Notes: generated by a model not told the origin, from the letters alone. A stretch of DNA of 64,000 nucleotides from Rhizobium leguminosarum (GCF_002953715.1 NZ_CP025012.1:2480001-2544000); one strand, 5' to 3'. Positions 1-9,264 are shown, numbered from the stretch's first letter. Made by a program: numbers and translations.

Positions 1-74
1 TCCTTTGCATCATTGTCAGGTACGAAGCGGCAACGAGGTGGAGCAGACTTGGTTCCCAACACGCGCGACCGTGT

Positions 75-1031
75 TCAATCAGCAGTCACGTCCCAGTTGT
101 CACCCGGGTTGAAGGTCCTGACCCCGGCAGCTATTTTTTCGGTCTCCCGGCCGAGATCGGCCTGGTAGACCGTGCCGTTCGCATTCACGACGAAGGTGTG
201 CACGCCGGTTTCGCCATATCGGATCGGCCAGGCGATAAGGGCAAATCCTGCGATCATGTTGCCGTTGATCACATAATCGAACTCTCCGCCCGCGATGTTC
301 GGTCCCTGGCTGTCGATGATCCTGTAGCGATAGCCGTAATAGCCCTCGCCGGCCTTGGCCTTATCAAGCGCCGCATTATCTTCGAGGGCGTTGCCCGCCG
401 GGCTATCACCCTCGCCCAGATCAGGCGACCAATAGAGACCGTCCGTTTTGCCGTCGCTGCTGATCAGTTTCTGGGCATATTCCAGAACGCCGTCACCGTC
501 GTGGTCGGCGGAAGAATATTCCTTTTGGGCGTCGACATAGGCCTGCATCGTGTCGATGGTCTGCAATTCGTTCTCGCCGACGCGACGATCGATGATCTCC
601 TCGAATCCGGCATAGGTGTCGAAGCCCCATTTGCCATCATCGCCCTTCACGATCGGAAATGGCAGAGGCCATAATTTGTCGCCGATCTCGATGATCTTGC
701 GGTCATCGACATCCCTAACGACGGTCTTCTTCTTCGTGCCGTCCCGGATCTGTGCGTAGGTGTCCATCACCCCTTCGCCTGCCTTCGCTTTGGCTGCATC
801 AATACCCAGCAGCGCCGCAAACTTATCGAAGTCGTCGGCCGCCAGGGCCGCCTTGAAGGCGTCAACGGCTTGTTCCGGCGTCTCGAATACGGGCGGATCG
901 CTCTGCGAAGCGAAGCCCGAGATGACGGTCGCATCGGATGGCTCTGCTGCAGATGCAGGAACCGGATTGGTGGCGAGAGCCGCAAAAGCGAACACCGAAC
1001 CCAGAAGCATGTTTCTGACTGACTTGGTCAT
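75..1031 (-). CDS. DUF2950 exported protein
   Basis: A 318-residue protein of the DUF2950 family, function unknown. A signal peptide is visible: basic MTKSVRN start, a hydrophobic stretch, and an ASA site near residue 28. The mature part is soluble and rich in Asp, Gly and Tyr, with the YYGYRYRI and GGEFDYVINGNM blocks typical of the family. Start: the reading frame stays open far upstream into the DUF3300 gene, but that part is a low-complexity overlap shadow. The ATG at 1031 is followed directly by the signal peptide and preceded by a purine-rich GGAGG-like site. It lies 20 bp downstream of the DUF3300 gene on the same strand, and the two families commonly occur as a pair, so they are probably co-transcribed. 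The cellular role (envelope or surface) is inferred from the export signal only. Confidence 0.88.
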   Translation of the reverse strand: MTKSVRNMLLGSVFAFAALATNPVPASAAEPSDATVISGFASQSDPPVFETPEQAVDAFKAALAADDFDKFAALLGIDAAKAKAGEGVMDTYAQIRDGTKKKTVVRDVDDRKIIEIGDKLWPLPFPIVKGDDGKWGFDTYAGFEEIIDRRVGENELQTIDTMQAYVDAQKEYSSADHDGDGVLEYAQKLISSDGKTDGLYWSPDLGEGDSPAGNALEDNAALDKAKAGEGYYGYRYRIIDSQGPNIAGGEFDYVINGNMIAGFALIAWPIRYGETGVHTFVVNANGTVYQADLGRETEKIAAGVRTFNPGDNWDVTAD

Positions 1032-1051
1032 GACTTTCCTCCTTCTTCCGG

Positions 1052-2419
1052 TTATCGACGACGGCCGCCACCACCACCGCCGCGGCGGATTTCTCCCCGA
1101 CCGCCGCCGCGATTGCCGCCGGCCATGGCCTGTCTGCCACGGTTGGACTGCATCTGGGCGCGCCTGCCACTGTCGACCTGACCGAGCGCCGACGGCTTTC
1201 TGGGCCGGCTGTCGACCCGGGCAGCAGGTTTCGGCTTTGCGACCGGGCGTTTGGCGTTGGGCGCTGGTCTGGCGTTTTCGGCAGCCCTGTTCGGCGTCCT
1301 TGCGTCGGGCCTGCGGTTCTGTGCTGCCTGCGCTCCCTTCCCGCCCCCGGGAGCCGCTCCTATATTGCCCGCCTTGTTGCGAGCAGCATTTACCCTGTCC
1401 GCATCGATCTTGCTCTTGCGGACATCGTTGACGCTGACTTTGCCTGGCTGGTCGCGGATCGTGTTCGCACGGTCGTTGCCTCTTGTGCCGACCCTGTTGC
1501 TGGCGTTCGCCTCGATGCTGGTCCGGAAGGAGCTGCGGTCGATCTTGTTGAACTGCGCGCCGTCGAAACCGATCTTGCTGCGGTCGACATTCTTCCAGTC
1601 GACGTCGTTGATATTCACTTTGCCGTTGATGTTGTTGAAGCACTTGTTGCAGTCGATATCGACGTCGCCGTTCCAGCGCCCGCCCCATACACCCCAGCGG
1701 TTCCAGTCGACGGCGGCGGCCCACACAGCTCCCGTCACCACGCCCGCGAAAAAGGTGGCTGTGGGATAGTAGTAGTTCGGATAGGGCTCGGAATAGTAGC
1801 CGACAGGCTCGGCCACATAGTTCGGTTCATACAGCATCTCCGGCGCGTATTGCGGAACGTAGATCTTCTCAGGACTGGCGGAGACGATCACGACGTTGTC
1901 GTTCTCCTGGCTGACTTTGATCTTGTCATCGGTCTTGATGATGCCGTCGGCGACCGCTTTGTCGCGCAGTTGCTGTATAGCGATCAGAACGTCCTTTTGC
2001 TGGTAGGAGAGCGCCTCTCCGAGAGACTGCGTCCAGTCCAGATCCTCGCTCATCATCGTCACGATCTGAGGGTAGTTCAGCAGCGATACGATGCTGCCGT
2101 CCCACGTCGTCTTCGGCTTGAGCCCGGGCTGCTTCTTCAGGGTTTCGAGGAACCGGGCAGCTTCCACCACCTGCAGCGGATAGAGCGACGCCGACGTGAC
2201 AAGCGCAACCAGTTCGTCCGGATAAAGCGCGATCCGCGCCACCAGGATTTCGAGTTCGTCCTCGCTCAGCGGCGCCGGCGCGTCATCCTCCGCCGCGACG
2301 GGATTGGAAGCGGCAGGCTCCTGCGCGACGGCAGTCAGAGTCGGATGTGGCGAAAACGGGAAACCTGCAAAAGGCAGGAACAGGCCCGTGGCGAGTAACA
2401 ATGCGTGAGGTCTAGCCAT
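1052..2419 (-). CDS. DUF3300 exported protein
   Basis: A 455-residue exported protein. An N-terminal signal peptide (about 1-32, ending TAVAQE) is followed by the DUF3300 domain (about 50-240, with IALYPDELVALVTSASLYP and YPQIVTMMSEDLDWTQ-like blocks). From about residue 250 the chain turns into a low-complexity tail rich in Asn, Arg, Lys and Gly, ending in RGGG/GGRRR repeats. This looks disordered and strongly basic, so it may bind a polyanion; that is inference. It is first in a leftward unit with the DUF2950 gene and is divergent from the GH63-type glucosidase at 2813. The shared control region carries the repeated GTTACTGTAACATACG motif at 2591-2613. Confidence 0.88.
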   Translation of the reverse strand: MARPHALLLATGLFLPFAGFPFSPHPTLTAVAQEPAASNPVAAEDDAPAPLSEDELEILVARIALYPDELVALVTSASLYPLQVVEAARFLETLKKQPGLKPKTTWDGSIVSLLNYPQIVTMMSEDLDWTQSLGEALSYQQKDVLIAIQQLRDKAVADGIIKTDDKIKVSQENDNVVIVSASPEKIYVPQYAPEMLYEPNYVAEPVGYYSEPYPNYYYPTATFFAGVVTGAVWAAAVDWNRWGVWGGRWNGDVDIDCNKCFNNINGKVNINDVDWKNVDRSKIGFDGAQFNKIDRSSFRTSIEANASNRVGTRGNDRANTIRDQPGKVSVNDVRKSKIDADRVNAARNKAGNIGAAPGGGKGAQAAQNRRPDARTPNRAAENARPAPNAKRPVAKPKPAARVDSRPRKPSALGQVDSGRRAQMQSNRGRQAMAGGNRGGGRGEIRRGGGGGGRRR

Positions 2420-2812
2420 CTCAAATCCTCCTTGCGGTCAGACATGGTGTGTAGGCTGTCGACTATTGTATCTTCGCTCGTGCCGCATGCTCCTCCGAGT
2501 GGAGGAGGATTGATAGTTAAACATCGGCCAAGCCGTCTTTGCTCCGAATTTACAGCAAATACCGCTCCAGGCGTAGTCGCGGGACTGATCTGTTACGTAT
2601 GTTACAGTAACACACTTACAAAAACGGAGTTCAGCGCGCAGGCTGAAATCGACCGCGTGCAGGATCTCCCCTCTGCTTTTGCGGGAGTGTAGATGGGCCG
2701 CCATAGCTACCCCTCCGTCAGTTCAGCCGCCTGATCACGAAGTCATGGGCACGGACCACTGCCTCCTTTGAAGGCGATATGGCACGCCAATTATCAGTGA
2801 CCGCGAGGGCGC
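2420..2812. promoter_or_regulatory. Divergent control region, DUF3300 / glucosidase
   Basis: A 393-bp region without a credible gene between two divergent units. It contains a 7-bp stem-loop at 2490-2507 (CTCCTCC, loop GAGT, GGAGGAG) close to the DUF3300 start, and at 2591-2613 three GTTAC/GTAAC half-sites that form the clearest copy of the motif recurring at 8919, 9353 and 11239. Small open frames here lack family features and ribosome sites. Confidence 0.6.
2591..2613. promoter_or_regulatory. GTAAC-type operator-like motif, copy 1
   Basis: The sequence contains GTTAC-GTAT-GTTAC-A-GTAAC. Read on the minus strand it gives GTTACTGTAACATACG, which matches copies at 8919-8934 and 9353-9368 at 14 or 15 of 16 bases. 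It sits between divergent genes. Binding by a dedicated regulator is inferred from recurrence only. Confidence 0.5.
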
Positions 2813-5527
2813 GTGATGAATGCTGAATCCCAGCGCCTCCGAGAGGCGCGAGACGGAAAAGCCGACTGGAAAAAATGGGGTCCCTACCTGTCCGAACGGC
2901 AATGGGGAACCGTCCGCGAGGATTACAGCGAGGGTGGCGATTCATGGGACTACTTCACCCACGACCAGGCCCGGTCGCGCGCCTATCGCTGGGGCGAAGA
3001 CGGTCTGGCGGGTATCAGCGACAGCAAACAGCGGCTGTGTTTTGCGCTGGCCCTCTGGAATGGACAAGATCCCATCCTGAAGGAGCGACTGTTCGGCCTT
3101 ACCAACAGTGAGGGCAATCACGGCGAGGATGTGAAGGAGTACTACTTCTACCTGGATTCGACCCCGACCCACTCGTACATGAAGTATCTCTATAAATATC
3201 CTCAAGCCGCCTACCCCTACGACGACCTGGTGAACACCAATAGCCGGCGTGGGAAGGGCGAGCTCGAATACGAACTGATCGATACCGGCGTGTTCGACGC
3301 CGATCGCTACTTCGACGTCTTCGTCGAATATGCCAAGGCAGCACCCGAGGACATCCTTGTCGAGATCACCATTGCCAATCGCGGGCCGGAAGCCGCCACC
3401 CTGCACGTGCTGCCGACATTATGGTTCAGGAATAGATGGTCCTGGGGTGAAGAACGTGACAAGCCAACCCTGAAACGTGTGGAGTGGAATGACCCTCCGG
3501 CTGTGATCGCGGCCAAAGCGGCACCTGGGCTGCCGGCAGAAGCGGACGCCACACGGTATCTCTATTGCGACGGCTCGCCGGCACTGCTGTTCACCGAGAA
3601 TGAGACGAACACGCAACGTCTATTCGGCATTCCAAGCACGACTCCGTTCGTCAAGGATGGGATTGACAGCTTCGTCGTGCATGCCCGTCCCGCCGTGAAC
3701 CCGCAACAGATCGGAACCAAGGCCGCAGCCCATTACGTCGTTATCGTGGATGCAGGGCAATCCCAGACGTTGCGGTTGCGGCTCTGCGACGTGCCGCCGG
3801 CTGCAGGATCCAAGCCTGTCCGGCCAATGTTCGATCGTTCGTTCGATGACGCGATGCGGGCGCGTCGGCGCGAAGCCGACGAGTTCTACGCTTCGATCAC
3901 GCCGCCGTCGATGACGACCGACGCCGCCGCTGTCATGCGTCAGGCTCTGGCAGGCATGATGTGGGGCAAGCAATTCTATCTATACGACGTGAACAGATGG
4001 CTGGACGAACACGGCGTCGATCCGTTCGATCCGAAGCGCCGGATCGAACAGCGCAACGTCGGCTGGCATCATATGTACAATGCCGACATCATCTCCATGC
4101 CGGACAAGTGGGAATACCCCTGGTATGCGGCCTGGGATCTGGCATTCCAGGTGATCGCTCTGACGATGGTCGATCCCGACTTCGGCAAGGATCAGATCGA
4201 TCTGATGCTGCGCGAAGCCTATATGCATCCGAACGGGCAAATACCGGCGTACGAGTGGAACTTCGGCGACGTCAATCCGCCTGTCCACGCCTGGGCGACG
4301 ATCTTCACCTACCGCCTGGAGCAGGCGCAGTCAGGCAATGGCGACGTCGCCTGGCTTCAGAGATCCTTCCAGAAACTGCTTCTGAACTTCACCTGGTGGG
4401 TCAACCGCAAGGACCGATCCGGCAAGAACGTCTTCGAAGGCGGCTTCCTCGGGCTGGACAATATCGGGGTGTTCGACCGCAGCGCGCCGCTGCCGACCGG
4501 GGGCTATCTGGAGCAGGCAGACGGCACGGCATGGATGGCGCTCTACTGCCAGAACATGATGGAGATCGCCACCGAACTGGCTCTCAAGGGCGCCGGCGGC
4601 GAGGAGATGGTGCTCAAGTTTACGCAGCATTTCCTATGGATAGCGTCGGCGATGATCCACGCCGGCGACGAGGTCGGAATGTGGGACGAGGAGGACGGGT
4701 TCTTCTACGACGTCCTCCGCCTGCCGGATGGGCAGGCTCAGCGTCTCAAAGTCCGCTCAATGGTCGGTTTGCTTCCGCTTTGTGCCGCCACCGCATTCGA
4801 GGGCGACCTCTTCCAACGGTATCCCGAGGTCGTCAGGCAGATGAAGCATTTCTTCGATGCGCGCCCGGAATTGATCGCCTTCATCCATGACCCGCGCAAG
4901 CCCGGCCACGCCGATCGCCGGCTCGCCTCGATACTGGACGAGAGCAAGCTCCGCCGTGTGCTGTCGACGATGCTCGACGAGAACGAATTCCTCAGCTCCT
5001 ACGGCATCAGGGCACTGTCGCGCTATCACGATGAGCATCCCTACGTCTTCCAGGTCGGCGATCATGAGCACCGCGTAGCCTATCTCCCGGCGGAATCCGA
5101 CAGCGGCATGTTTGGCGGAAACTCGAATTGGCGTGGCCCGATATGGATGCCGATGAACGGTCTGATCATCCGGGCGCTGCTGCAATACTACAGCTACTAC
5201 GGCAACGATTTCACCGTTGAATGTCCCACGGGTTCCGGCCGTCACATGAACCTCTATCAGGTCGCTGAGGAACTTACCCAGCGCTTGTCGGCCATCTTCC
5301 TGCGAGGAAGCGACGGCAAACGACCCGTGTTCGGCGGGCAAGCCAGGTTCCAGGACGGTCAGTACTGGCGCGACTGCCTGCAGTTCTACGAATATTTTCA
5401 CGGCGACAACGGCGCCGGTCTTGGCGCGAACCACCAGACGGGCTGGACCGGCTTCATCGCTCGGGCGATGCATCTCTTCGCCTCGGGTTCCGCTGAGGCG
5501 TGGCTTGAACGCGCCAGGACCTCCTAG
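2813..5527 (+). CDS. GH63/MGH1-type glucosidase
   Basis: A 904-residue cytoplasmic protein without a signal peptide, resembling the (alpha/alpha)6-barrel glycosidases related to GH63 mannosyl-oligosaccharide glucosidase and mannosylglycerate hydrolase. The barrel occupies roughly residues 380-890. Diagnostic stretches are YPWYAAWDLAFQ, whose Asp is the expected acid catalyst, the WNFGDVNPPVHAWA block shortly after it, and a late GNSNWRGPIWMPMN block. The N-terminal third (about 30-350) is the beta-rich domain of the family. Translation starts at GTG 2813 or at the ATG directly after it. The natural substrate cannot be read from sequence; a compatible-solute glycoside or alpha-glucan are both possible. 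It heads a rightward unit with the SDR gene, separated from it by an intergenic repeat. Confidence 0.85.
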   Translation: MMNAESQRLREARDGKADWKKWGPYLSERQWGTVREDYSEGGDSWDYFTHDQARSRAYRWGEDGLAGISDSKQRLCFALALWNGQDPILKERLFGLTNSEGNHGEDVKEYYFYLDSTPTHSYMKYLYKYPQAAYPYDDLVNTNSRRGKGELEYELIDTGVFDADRYFDVFVEYAKAAPEDILVEITIANRGPEAATLHVLPTLWFRNRWSWGEERDKPTLKRVEWNDPPAVIAAKAAPGLPAEADATRYLYCDGSPALLFTENETNTQRLFGIPSTTPFVKDGIDSFVVHARPAVNPQQIGTKAAAHYVVIVDAGQSQTLRLRLCDVPPAAGSKPVRPMFDRSFDDAMRARRREADEFYASITPPSMTTDAAAVMRQALAGMMWGKQFYLYDVNRWLDEHGVDPFDPKRRIEQRNVGWHHMYNADIISMPDKWEYPWYAAWDLAFQVIALTMVDPDFGKDQIDLMLREAYMHPNGQIPAYEWNFGDVNPPVHAWATIFTYRLEQAQSGNGDVAWLQRSFQKLLLNFTWWVNRKDRSGKNVFEGGFLGLDNIGVFDRSAPLPTGGYLEQADGTAWMALYCQNMMEIATELALKGAGGEEMVLKFTQHFLWIASAMIHAGDEVGMWDEEDGFFYDVLRLPDGQAQRLKVRSMVGLLPLCAATAFEGDLFQRYPEVVRQMKHFFDARPELIAFIHDPRKPGHADRRLASILDESKLRRVLSTMLDENEFLSSYGIRALSRYHDEHPYVFQVGDHEHRVAYLPAESDSGMFGGNSNWRGPIWMPMNGLIIRALLQYYSYYGNDFTVECPTGSGRHMNLYQVAEELTQRLSAIFLRGSDGKRPVFGGQARFQDGQYWRDCLQFYEYFHGDNGAGLGANHQTGWTGFIARAMHLFASGSAEAWLERARTS

Positions 5528-5622
5528 AGCAACTTCAGCAAAGTGCGCAGCGGTTTTGCGTTCGGAATTGCATGAAAACAAAGAGATAGAGCGCTTCCGC
5601 GATTCAAAGAAAACGGGGGTGC
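5527..5622. repeat. Rhizobial intergenic palindromic repeat, copy A
   Basis: The element starts AGAGCAACTTCAGCAAAG and continues with the core GCAGCGGTTTTGCG, GAATTGCATGAAAACAAAGAG and a GAGCGCTTCCGCGATTC tail. This is the layout of RIME-type mosaic repeats found between genes in rhizobia. It shares the GTGYGCAGCGGTTTTGCG core with the element at 6562. Confidence 0.7.
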
Positions 5623-5699
5623 TCCAGGCGCAAATGCTGGGCGGCGCCGATCGAATTCACGCCGGACGGCTCGGTTCCGGCAAACGAGGAGTGGTCATC

Positions 5700-6560
5700 A
5701 TGGAAAGTTACTACGAGAACCGGCAATTGCCTCAACCGGTAATCCCAACCCTGTCACCGGTCCATCTGCTGAAGGGCCAGACCGCCCTCGTTACCGGTGC
5801 CAATTCCGGAATCGGTCGTGGGATCGCCCTTGCTCTCGGCATGGCCGGAGCGAACGTGGTCGTCAATTACGTCACGGCGCCTGAGGACGCCACACGGGTT
5901 GTCGACGAGATCCAGCAGGGCGGTGGGCGCGCGCTTGCGGTCGCGGCCGACGTCGCCAACGAGGCGCAGGTCGAGGCGATGTTCGCGACCGCCATCAAGG
6001 AGTTCGGCACGGTCGACGTGTTCGTCAACAACGCCGGGCTTCAGAGGGATGCCCCCTTTCATGAGATGACGAGCGCCCAATGGGACACCGTCATGAACGT
6101 CAACCTCAAGGGAGCGTTTCTATGTTCGCGCGCCGCTGTCCGGGAGTTTCTCCGGCGGGGCGTACGGCCCGATGTTTCCGTGGCGGCCGGCAAGATCGTA
6201 TTCATCAGCTCGGTTCACGAAGTCATTCCCTGGGCCGGACACGTGAACTATGCGGCGTCGAAAGGAGGACTGATGCTCCTCATGAAAAGCCTGGCCCAGG
6301 AGGTCGCCGAAAAGCGCATCCGCGTCAACAGCATCGCCCCCGGTGCCATTCGCACGCCGATCAATACCAGCGCGTGGGAAACCTTGGAAGCCTACGCGGA
6401 GCTGATGAAGCTCATCCCGTACAAGCGCATCGGCGAGGCGGAGGAGATCGGCCGGACGGCGGTGTGGCTTGCATCTGATTTCACCGACTACATCGTCGGC
6501 TCGACGATCTACGTCGACGGCGGAATGACGCTCTACCCCGGTTTCGAAACCGGCGGCTAA
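5700..6560 (+). CDS. SDR family oxidoreductase (glucose 1-dehydrogenase-like)
   Basis: A classical short-chain dehydrogenase of 286 residues. The cofactor motif TGANSGIG is at 32-39, NNAG at about 110-113, catalytic Ser at about 170-171, Tyr184 and Lys188 in YAASK, and the C-terminal VDGGMTLYPGF typical of glucose 1-dehydrogenase-type SDRs. The frame is open further upstream through the intergenic repeat, but GAGGAG about 9 bp before ATG 5700 and the lack of conserved sequence upstream fix the start. Substrate is uncertain; sugar or polyol oxidation is likely given the glucosidase upstream. The NAD versus NADP preference was not resolved. Confidence 0.85.
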   Translation: MESYYENRQLPQPVIPTLSPVHLLKGQTALVTGANSGIGRGIALALGMAGANVVVNYVTAPEDATRVVDEIQQGGGRALAVAADVANEAQVEAMFATAIKEFGTVDVFVNNAGLQRDAPFHEMTSAQWDTVMNVNLKGAFLCSRAAVREFLRRGVRPDVSVAAGKIVFISSVHEVIPWAGHVNYAASKGGLMLLMKSLAQEVAEKRIRVNSIAPGAIRTPINTSAWETLEAYAELMKLIPYKRIGEAEEIGRTAVWLASDFTDYIVGSTIYVDGGMTLYPGFETGG

Positions 6561-6561
6561 C

Positions 6562-6664
6562 GCATGTCGCGCAAAAGTGTGCAGCGGTTTTGCGATAACG
6601 ACATGCGTAAAAAGAAAGATCTAAAGCGCGAGGAGCAGATCTGAAAGACTGGGACGCGCTTTAG
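6562..6664. repeat. Rhizobial intergenic palindromic repeat, copy B
   Basis: A full-length element: GCATGTCGCGCAAAAGTGTG, GCAGCGGTTTTGCGATAACG, ACATGCGTAAAAAG and a second arm CTAAAGCGCG ... GACGCGCTTTAG. The outer GCATGTCG/CGACATGC pair forms a stem, and TAAAGCGCG/CGCGCTTTA forms a second. It fills nearly all of the space between the convergent SDR and DUF2955 genes and could also end transcription. Confidence 0.75.
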
Positions 6665-6694
6665 CTTTTCAGGGCGCTGCAGAAGCGAAGTGCG

Positions 6695-7723
6695 TCATGC
6701 CGATATTCTCGTCGCATTGCTGGTCCGCGGCCACAGGATGGCGGCAAACAGCAGCGCGTAGATCAAGGCCGCCGCAACATAGACGATACGGGTGGCGAAG
6801 GATTCTGCGGCACTCCCCGGCAGAGGCGAAACCCCGAGGCCAAAGAGGATCAGGAATGTCGTCAGGGCGCCGGCAAAAACCGGGGCGTCCTTCGAGCGGG
6901 CGGCCGCGCGCCCTCCGATGAGCAGGACAACGACGAGAACGATGAGGAAGATCGAGAGGAGATTGGGGCGCAGCGACAGCGCGGCATAGGCAACGGAGGC
7001 AAGCACGCCGCCGAACAGATTGACGAGCACGAGCCCGATCGCCGTCCGCGCGCTCGCGGCAACGTCGAGCTGCCCGAGCAACGACGCCACGGTGATGGGA
7101 ATAACCGCCGCAGCGTTCAGATTGTCGCTCGTCAGGCAGATCACGACGGAGCCGAGAAGGATGACCGTGTTTGCCAGTGCCCGAAGAAAGGCCGGCGGCC
7201 GCTCGTCGATTGCCACCACCTCGACCTCCTGGGAGAACGGCTCGGGAAAGACCGCATGGGCGAACCACATCAGGACCGTGCCTGATAATACCCCGGCGAC
7301 CAGGATGGACAGGATGGAGTTGGCGAGTTCCTTGTTCAGGATGCCGAGCAGAGGCACGATGATCGAAACGACGAGCACGAGAAAGACCGCCGGTCCTCCC
7401 TTTCCCGTCGACTGTGCGGCGAAGCACGCAAAATAGGTCAGCCCCAGGATCAGAAGAAAGGGCGCCGGATGGTCGCCGAGCACGTTGGTCAGAACCATCA
7501 TCGCCATCCCGGCGATCAGGATGACCATCGCTGCGCCGACTGTCTTCGCAAGCGGCATGGGTCGCGAACTTCCGAGCAGAAACTGGGCGGCAAAGAGCGG
7601 ACCGAGGAAGGGCACGATAGCCCCCGCATAGACTGCGAGCGTGAAGCCGATGGAGACCGCGAACGCAACCCGAAGCCCCTTGCGTTTCTGCTCCTCGACC
7701 GCGGGGCTCCTCTCAGTTGACAT
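6695..7723 (-). CDS. DUF2955 / FUSC-type inner membrane protein
   Basis: A 342-residue integral membrane protein with about ten hydrophobic segments in two sets of five, matching DUF2955, a family related to the FUSC/aromatic-acid exporter fold. There is no signal peptide; the first membrane span begins near residue 20 (LRVAFAVSIGFTLAVYAGAI). It overlaps the upstream HlyD-type gene by 11 bp on the same strand, so the two are translationally coupled. Together they resemble AaeAB/EmrA-like efflux pairs, in which the adaptor carries substrate across the periplasm. The exported compound is unknown. Confidence 0.82.
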   Translation of the reverse strand: MSTERSPAVEEQKRKGLRVAFAVSIGFTLAVYAGAIVPFLGPLFAAQFLLGSSRPMPLAKTVGAAMVILIAGMAMMVLTNVLGDHPAPFLLILGLTYFACFAAQSTGKGGPAVFLVLVVSIIVPLLGILNKELANSILSILVAGVLSGTVLMWFAHAVFPEPFSQEVEVVAIDERPPAFLRALANTVILLGSVVICLTSDNLNAAAVIPITVASLLGQLDVAASARTAIGLVLVNLFGGVLASVAYAALSLRPNLLSIFLIVLVVVLLIGGRAAARSKDAPVFAGALTTFLILFGLGVSPLPGSAAESFATRIVYVAAALIYALLFAAILWPRTSNATRISA

Positions 7724-8840
7724 AGGTCAGCACCGACATGATGCGGATCCAGAGCGATCCCCAGGCATTGGTGACCGGGTTGTCGCCGGTGTAGATGACG
7801 ACGGTCGCCTGCGATCCGTAGCGCACGCCGCCCTTGGGCCGCTGCGCCTCCTCGATGATGAGCCGGACTGGAAACCGTTGCGGCTCCTGCACCCAGCCGC
7901 TATCGCTCCGGATCGTCGGCAATCCAGTGTTCGGGTCCGTGCTGCCTTGTGATACGCCGAAACCAACGCTCTCGACTTGCGCCGGAAACACCCGACCGGG
8001 AAGCGCGTCGAAAAGGACTTCCGCCCGGTTACCGACTGCGACCTTCTCGAGGCTGTTCTCCTTGAAGGCGGCGGTGATCCAGATCGTTCCGACATCGATA
8101 AAGGTCATGGCTGACTGTCCAGCCGACACGACCTTACCGGTCGTAAGTTGGAGGTTGGTCACGACCCCGGCCGAAGGTGCCTGAACGGTGGTCCGCACCA
8201 GATCGAGTCGTGCCTTTTCGAGCGCTGCCAGAGCTGCCCGGAGCTGCGGATTGTCATTTCCGCTCGGCCCGAGCTGCTCCTTGGCCTTGGCCAGCTCAGC
8301 CTCGGCACCGGTGACGGCCGCCTCTGACTGACCGAAAGCCGATCTGGTTGATTCAGCCCGCGCTTTTGAATACACACCCCTCTTTTCCAGCTCTTCGGCG
8401 CGCGCAGATTGTTCGCGCAGATTGTCCCGATCGACCTGGGCCGTTACGAGCTTTGCCTGCGCCGCATCGACAGCAGCCGTTGACGCGCCCATTGACTGGC
8501 CGACACTTGCAAGACTCGCCTCGGCCTCACTGACCGCGAGCTCGTAGCGCTCGGGATCGATACGAAAGAGAACCTGATCGGCCTCGACGCGCGAGTTGTC
8601 GACGACGCCGACTTCCACCACCCGGCCGGTGACTTCGGGCGCGATGCCAACGATATAGGCCTGAACCTGAGCCTGCGAGGTCGATGGCGTGCGCCGTTCC
8701 ATGAAGATGGAGAGGGCAAACAGGACGAGCGCCAAGAGGACGACGATGAGGGCTATCCTGCGGAGTGGATTCCGAGGCGTCGGGGAAATGACAGGCTCGT
8801 CCAAGTTTTCGGAAACCACGGCAATATCCTTCGGAAGCAT
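7713..8840 (-). CDS. HlyD family periplasmic adaptor (EmrA-like)
   Basis: A 375-residue membrane-fusion protein. It has a short cytoplasmic N-terminus, one membrane anchor at about 28-48 (RIALIVVLLALVLFALSI), a biotinyl-lipoyl-like half-motif, a coiled-coil hairpin at about 95-195 rich in Ala, Glu and Gln, the second lipoyl half near VQAPSAGVVTNLQLTTGKVV, and the beta-barrel domain. It probably pairs with the DUF2955 protein whose start it overlaps. Upstream at 8919 lies a copy of the GTAAC motif. Confidence 0.87.
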   Translation of the reverse strand: MLPKDIAVVSENLDEPVISPTPRNPLRRIALIVVLLALVLFALSIFMERRTPSTSQAQVQAYIVGIAPEVTGRVVEVGVVDNSRVEADQVLFRIDPERYELAVSEAEASLASVGQSMGASTAAVDAAQAKLVTAQVDRDNLREQSARAEELEKRGVYSKARAESTRSAFGQSEAAVTGAEAELAKAKEQLGPSGNDNPQLRAALAALEKARLDLVRTTVQAPSAGVVTNLQLTTGKVVSAGQSAMTFIDVGTIWITAAFKENSLEKVAVGNRAEVLFDALPGRVFPAQVESVGFGVSQGSTDPNTGLPTIRSDSGWVQEPQRFPVRLIIEEAQRPKGGVRYGSQATVVIYTGDNPVTNAWGSLWIRIMSVLTYVN

Positions 8841-8918
8841 TTCGTTTCGTGGAAGCGCAAAGTTTCAGCGCAGGACGTCTATCGCGATGGTCGCTACCGG
8901 GCGATGGAACGCAAGTAG

Positions 8919-8934
8919 GTAACCGTAACATACG
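8919..8934. promoter_or_regulatory. GTAAC-type operator-like motif, copy 2
   Basis: The bases GTAACCGTAACATACG, 79 bp upstream of the HlyD-type gene start on the opposite strand. Two GTAAC direct repeats are spaced one base apart, as at the other copies. Confidence 0.5.
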
Positions 8935-8958
8935 CCTCGCGATGGCTTGCGCCGGCCT

Positions 8959-9000
8959 AATGCATGTCGCGCAAAACTGTGCAGCGATGCGCTTTAGGCG
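8959..9000. repeat. Truncated intergenic palindromic repeat, copy C
   Basis: AATGCATGTCGCGCAAAACTGTGCAGCG matches the left end of the element at 6562, then jumps directly to GCGCTTTAG, its right end. The middle is missing, so this is an internally deleted copy. It lies between the small gene at 9007 and the HlyD unit. Confidence 0.65.
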
Positions 9001-9006
9001 CGCGTA

Positions 9007-9264
9007 TCAGCGACCGGGTGGCGGTACCGAGGCGTCAAGCGCGCCCTCTATCTCCTTGGAGAGTTCTACGATCAGTTCCTGGTATTCGACGACGCGCTCA
9101 TCGCGCTTCGGATCGGTTGAGACGTTCCATTTTTGCAGCGCCGATTGGGCGTCGGCAAAATCCCTGCAGATTTCCCGAAAGTCCTCACTGCGGGCAGAGA
9201 GATCATCGATCGCCTTGATCCTGGCTGGAAATTGCCGACGGACTGCGGTCATGCCTTCGTCCAT
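9007..9264 (-). CDS. Small hypothetical protein, helical
   Basis: An 85-residue protein with no recognised family. It is soluble and probably all-helical, with heptad-like spacing of Leu, Ile and Ala between residues 10 and 75 (for example FREICRDFADAQSALQKW and YQELIVELSKEIEGAL), and ends in Pro-Pro-Pro-Gly-Arg. The ATG at 9264 has GGAG-like bases upstream on the minus strand. It is divergent from the TolB/TPR gene, and the space between them has a copy of the GTAAC motif. A coding call rests on codon usage and position rather than homology. Confidence 0.6.
   Translation of the reverse strand: MDEGMTAVRRQFPARIKAIDDLSARSEDFREICRDFADAQSALQKWNVSTDPKRDERVVEYQELIVELSKEIEGALDASVPPPGR

Noticed and set aside
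1032..1724. N-terminal extension of the DUF2950 frame to a 549-residue protein
   Set aside because: The extra 231 residues are Arg/Gln-rich, overlap the DUF3300 gene in another frame, and are followed by a proper signal peptide start at 1031.
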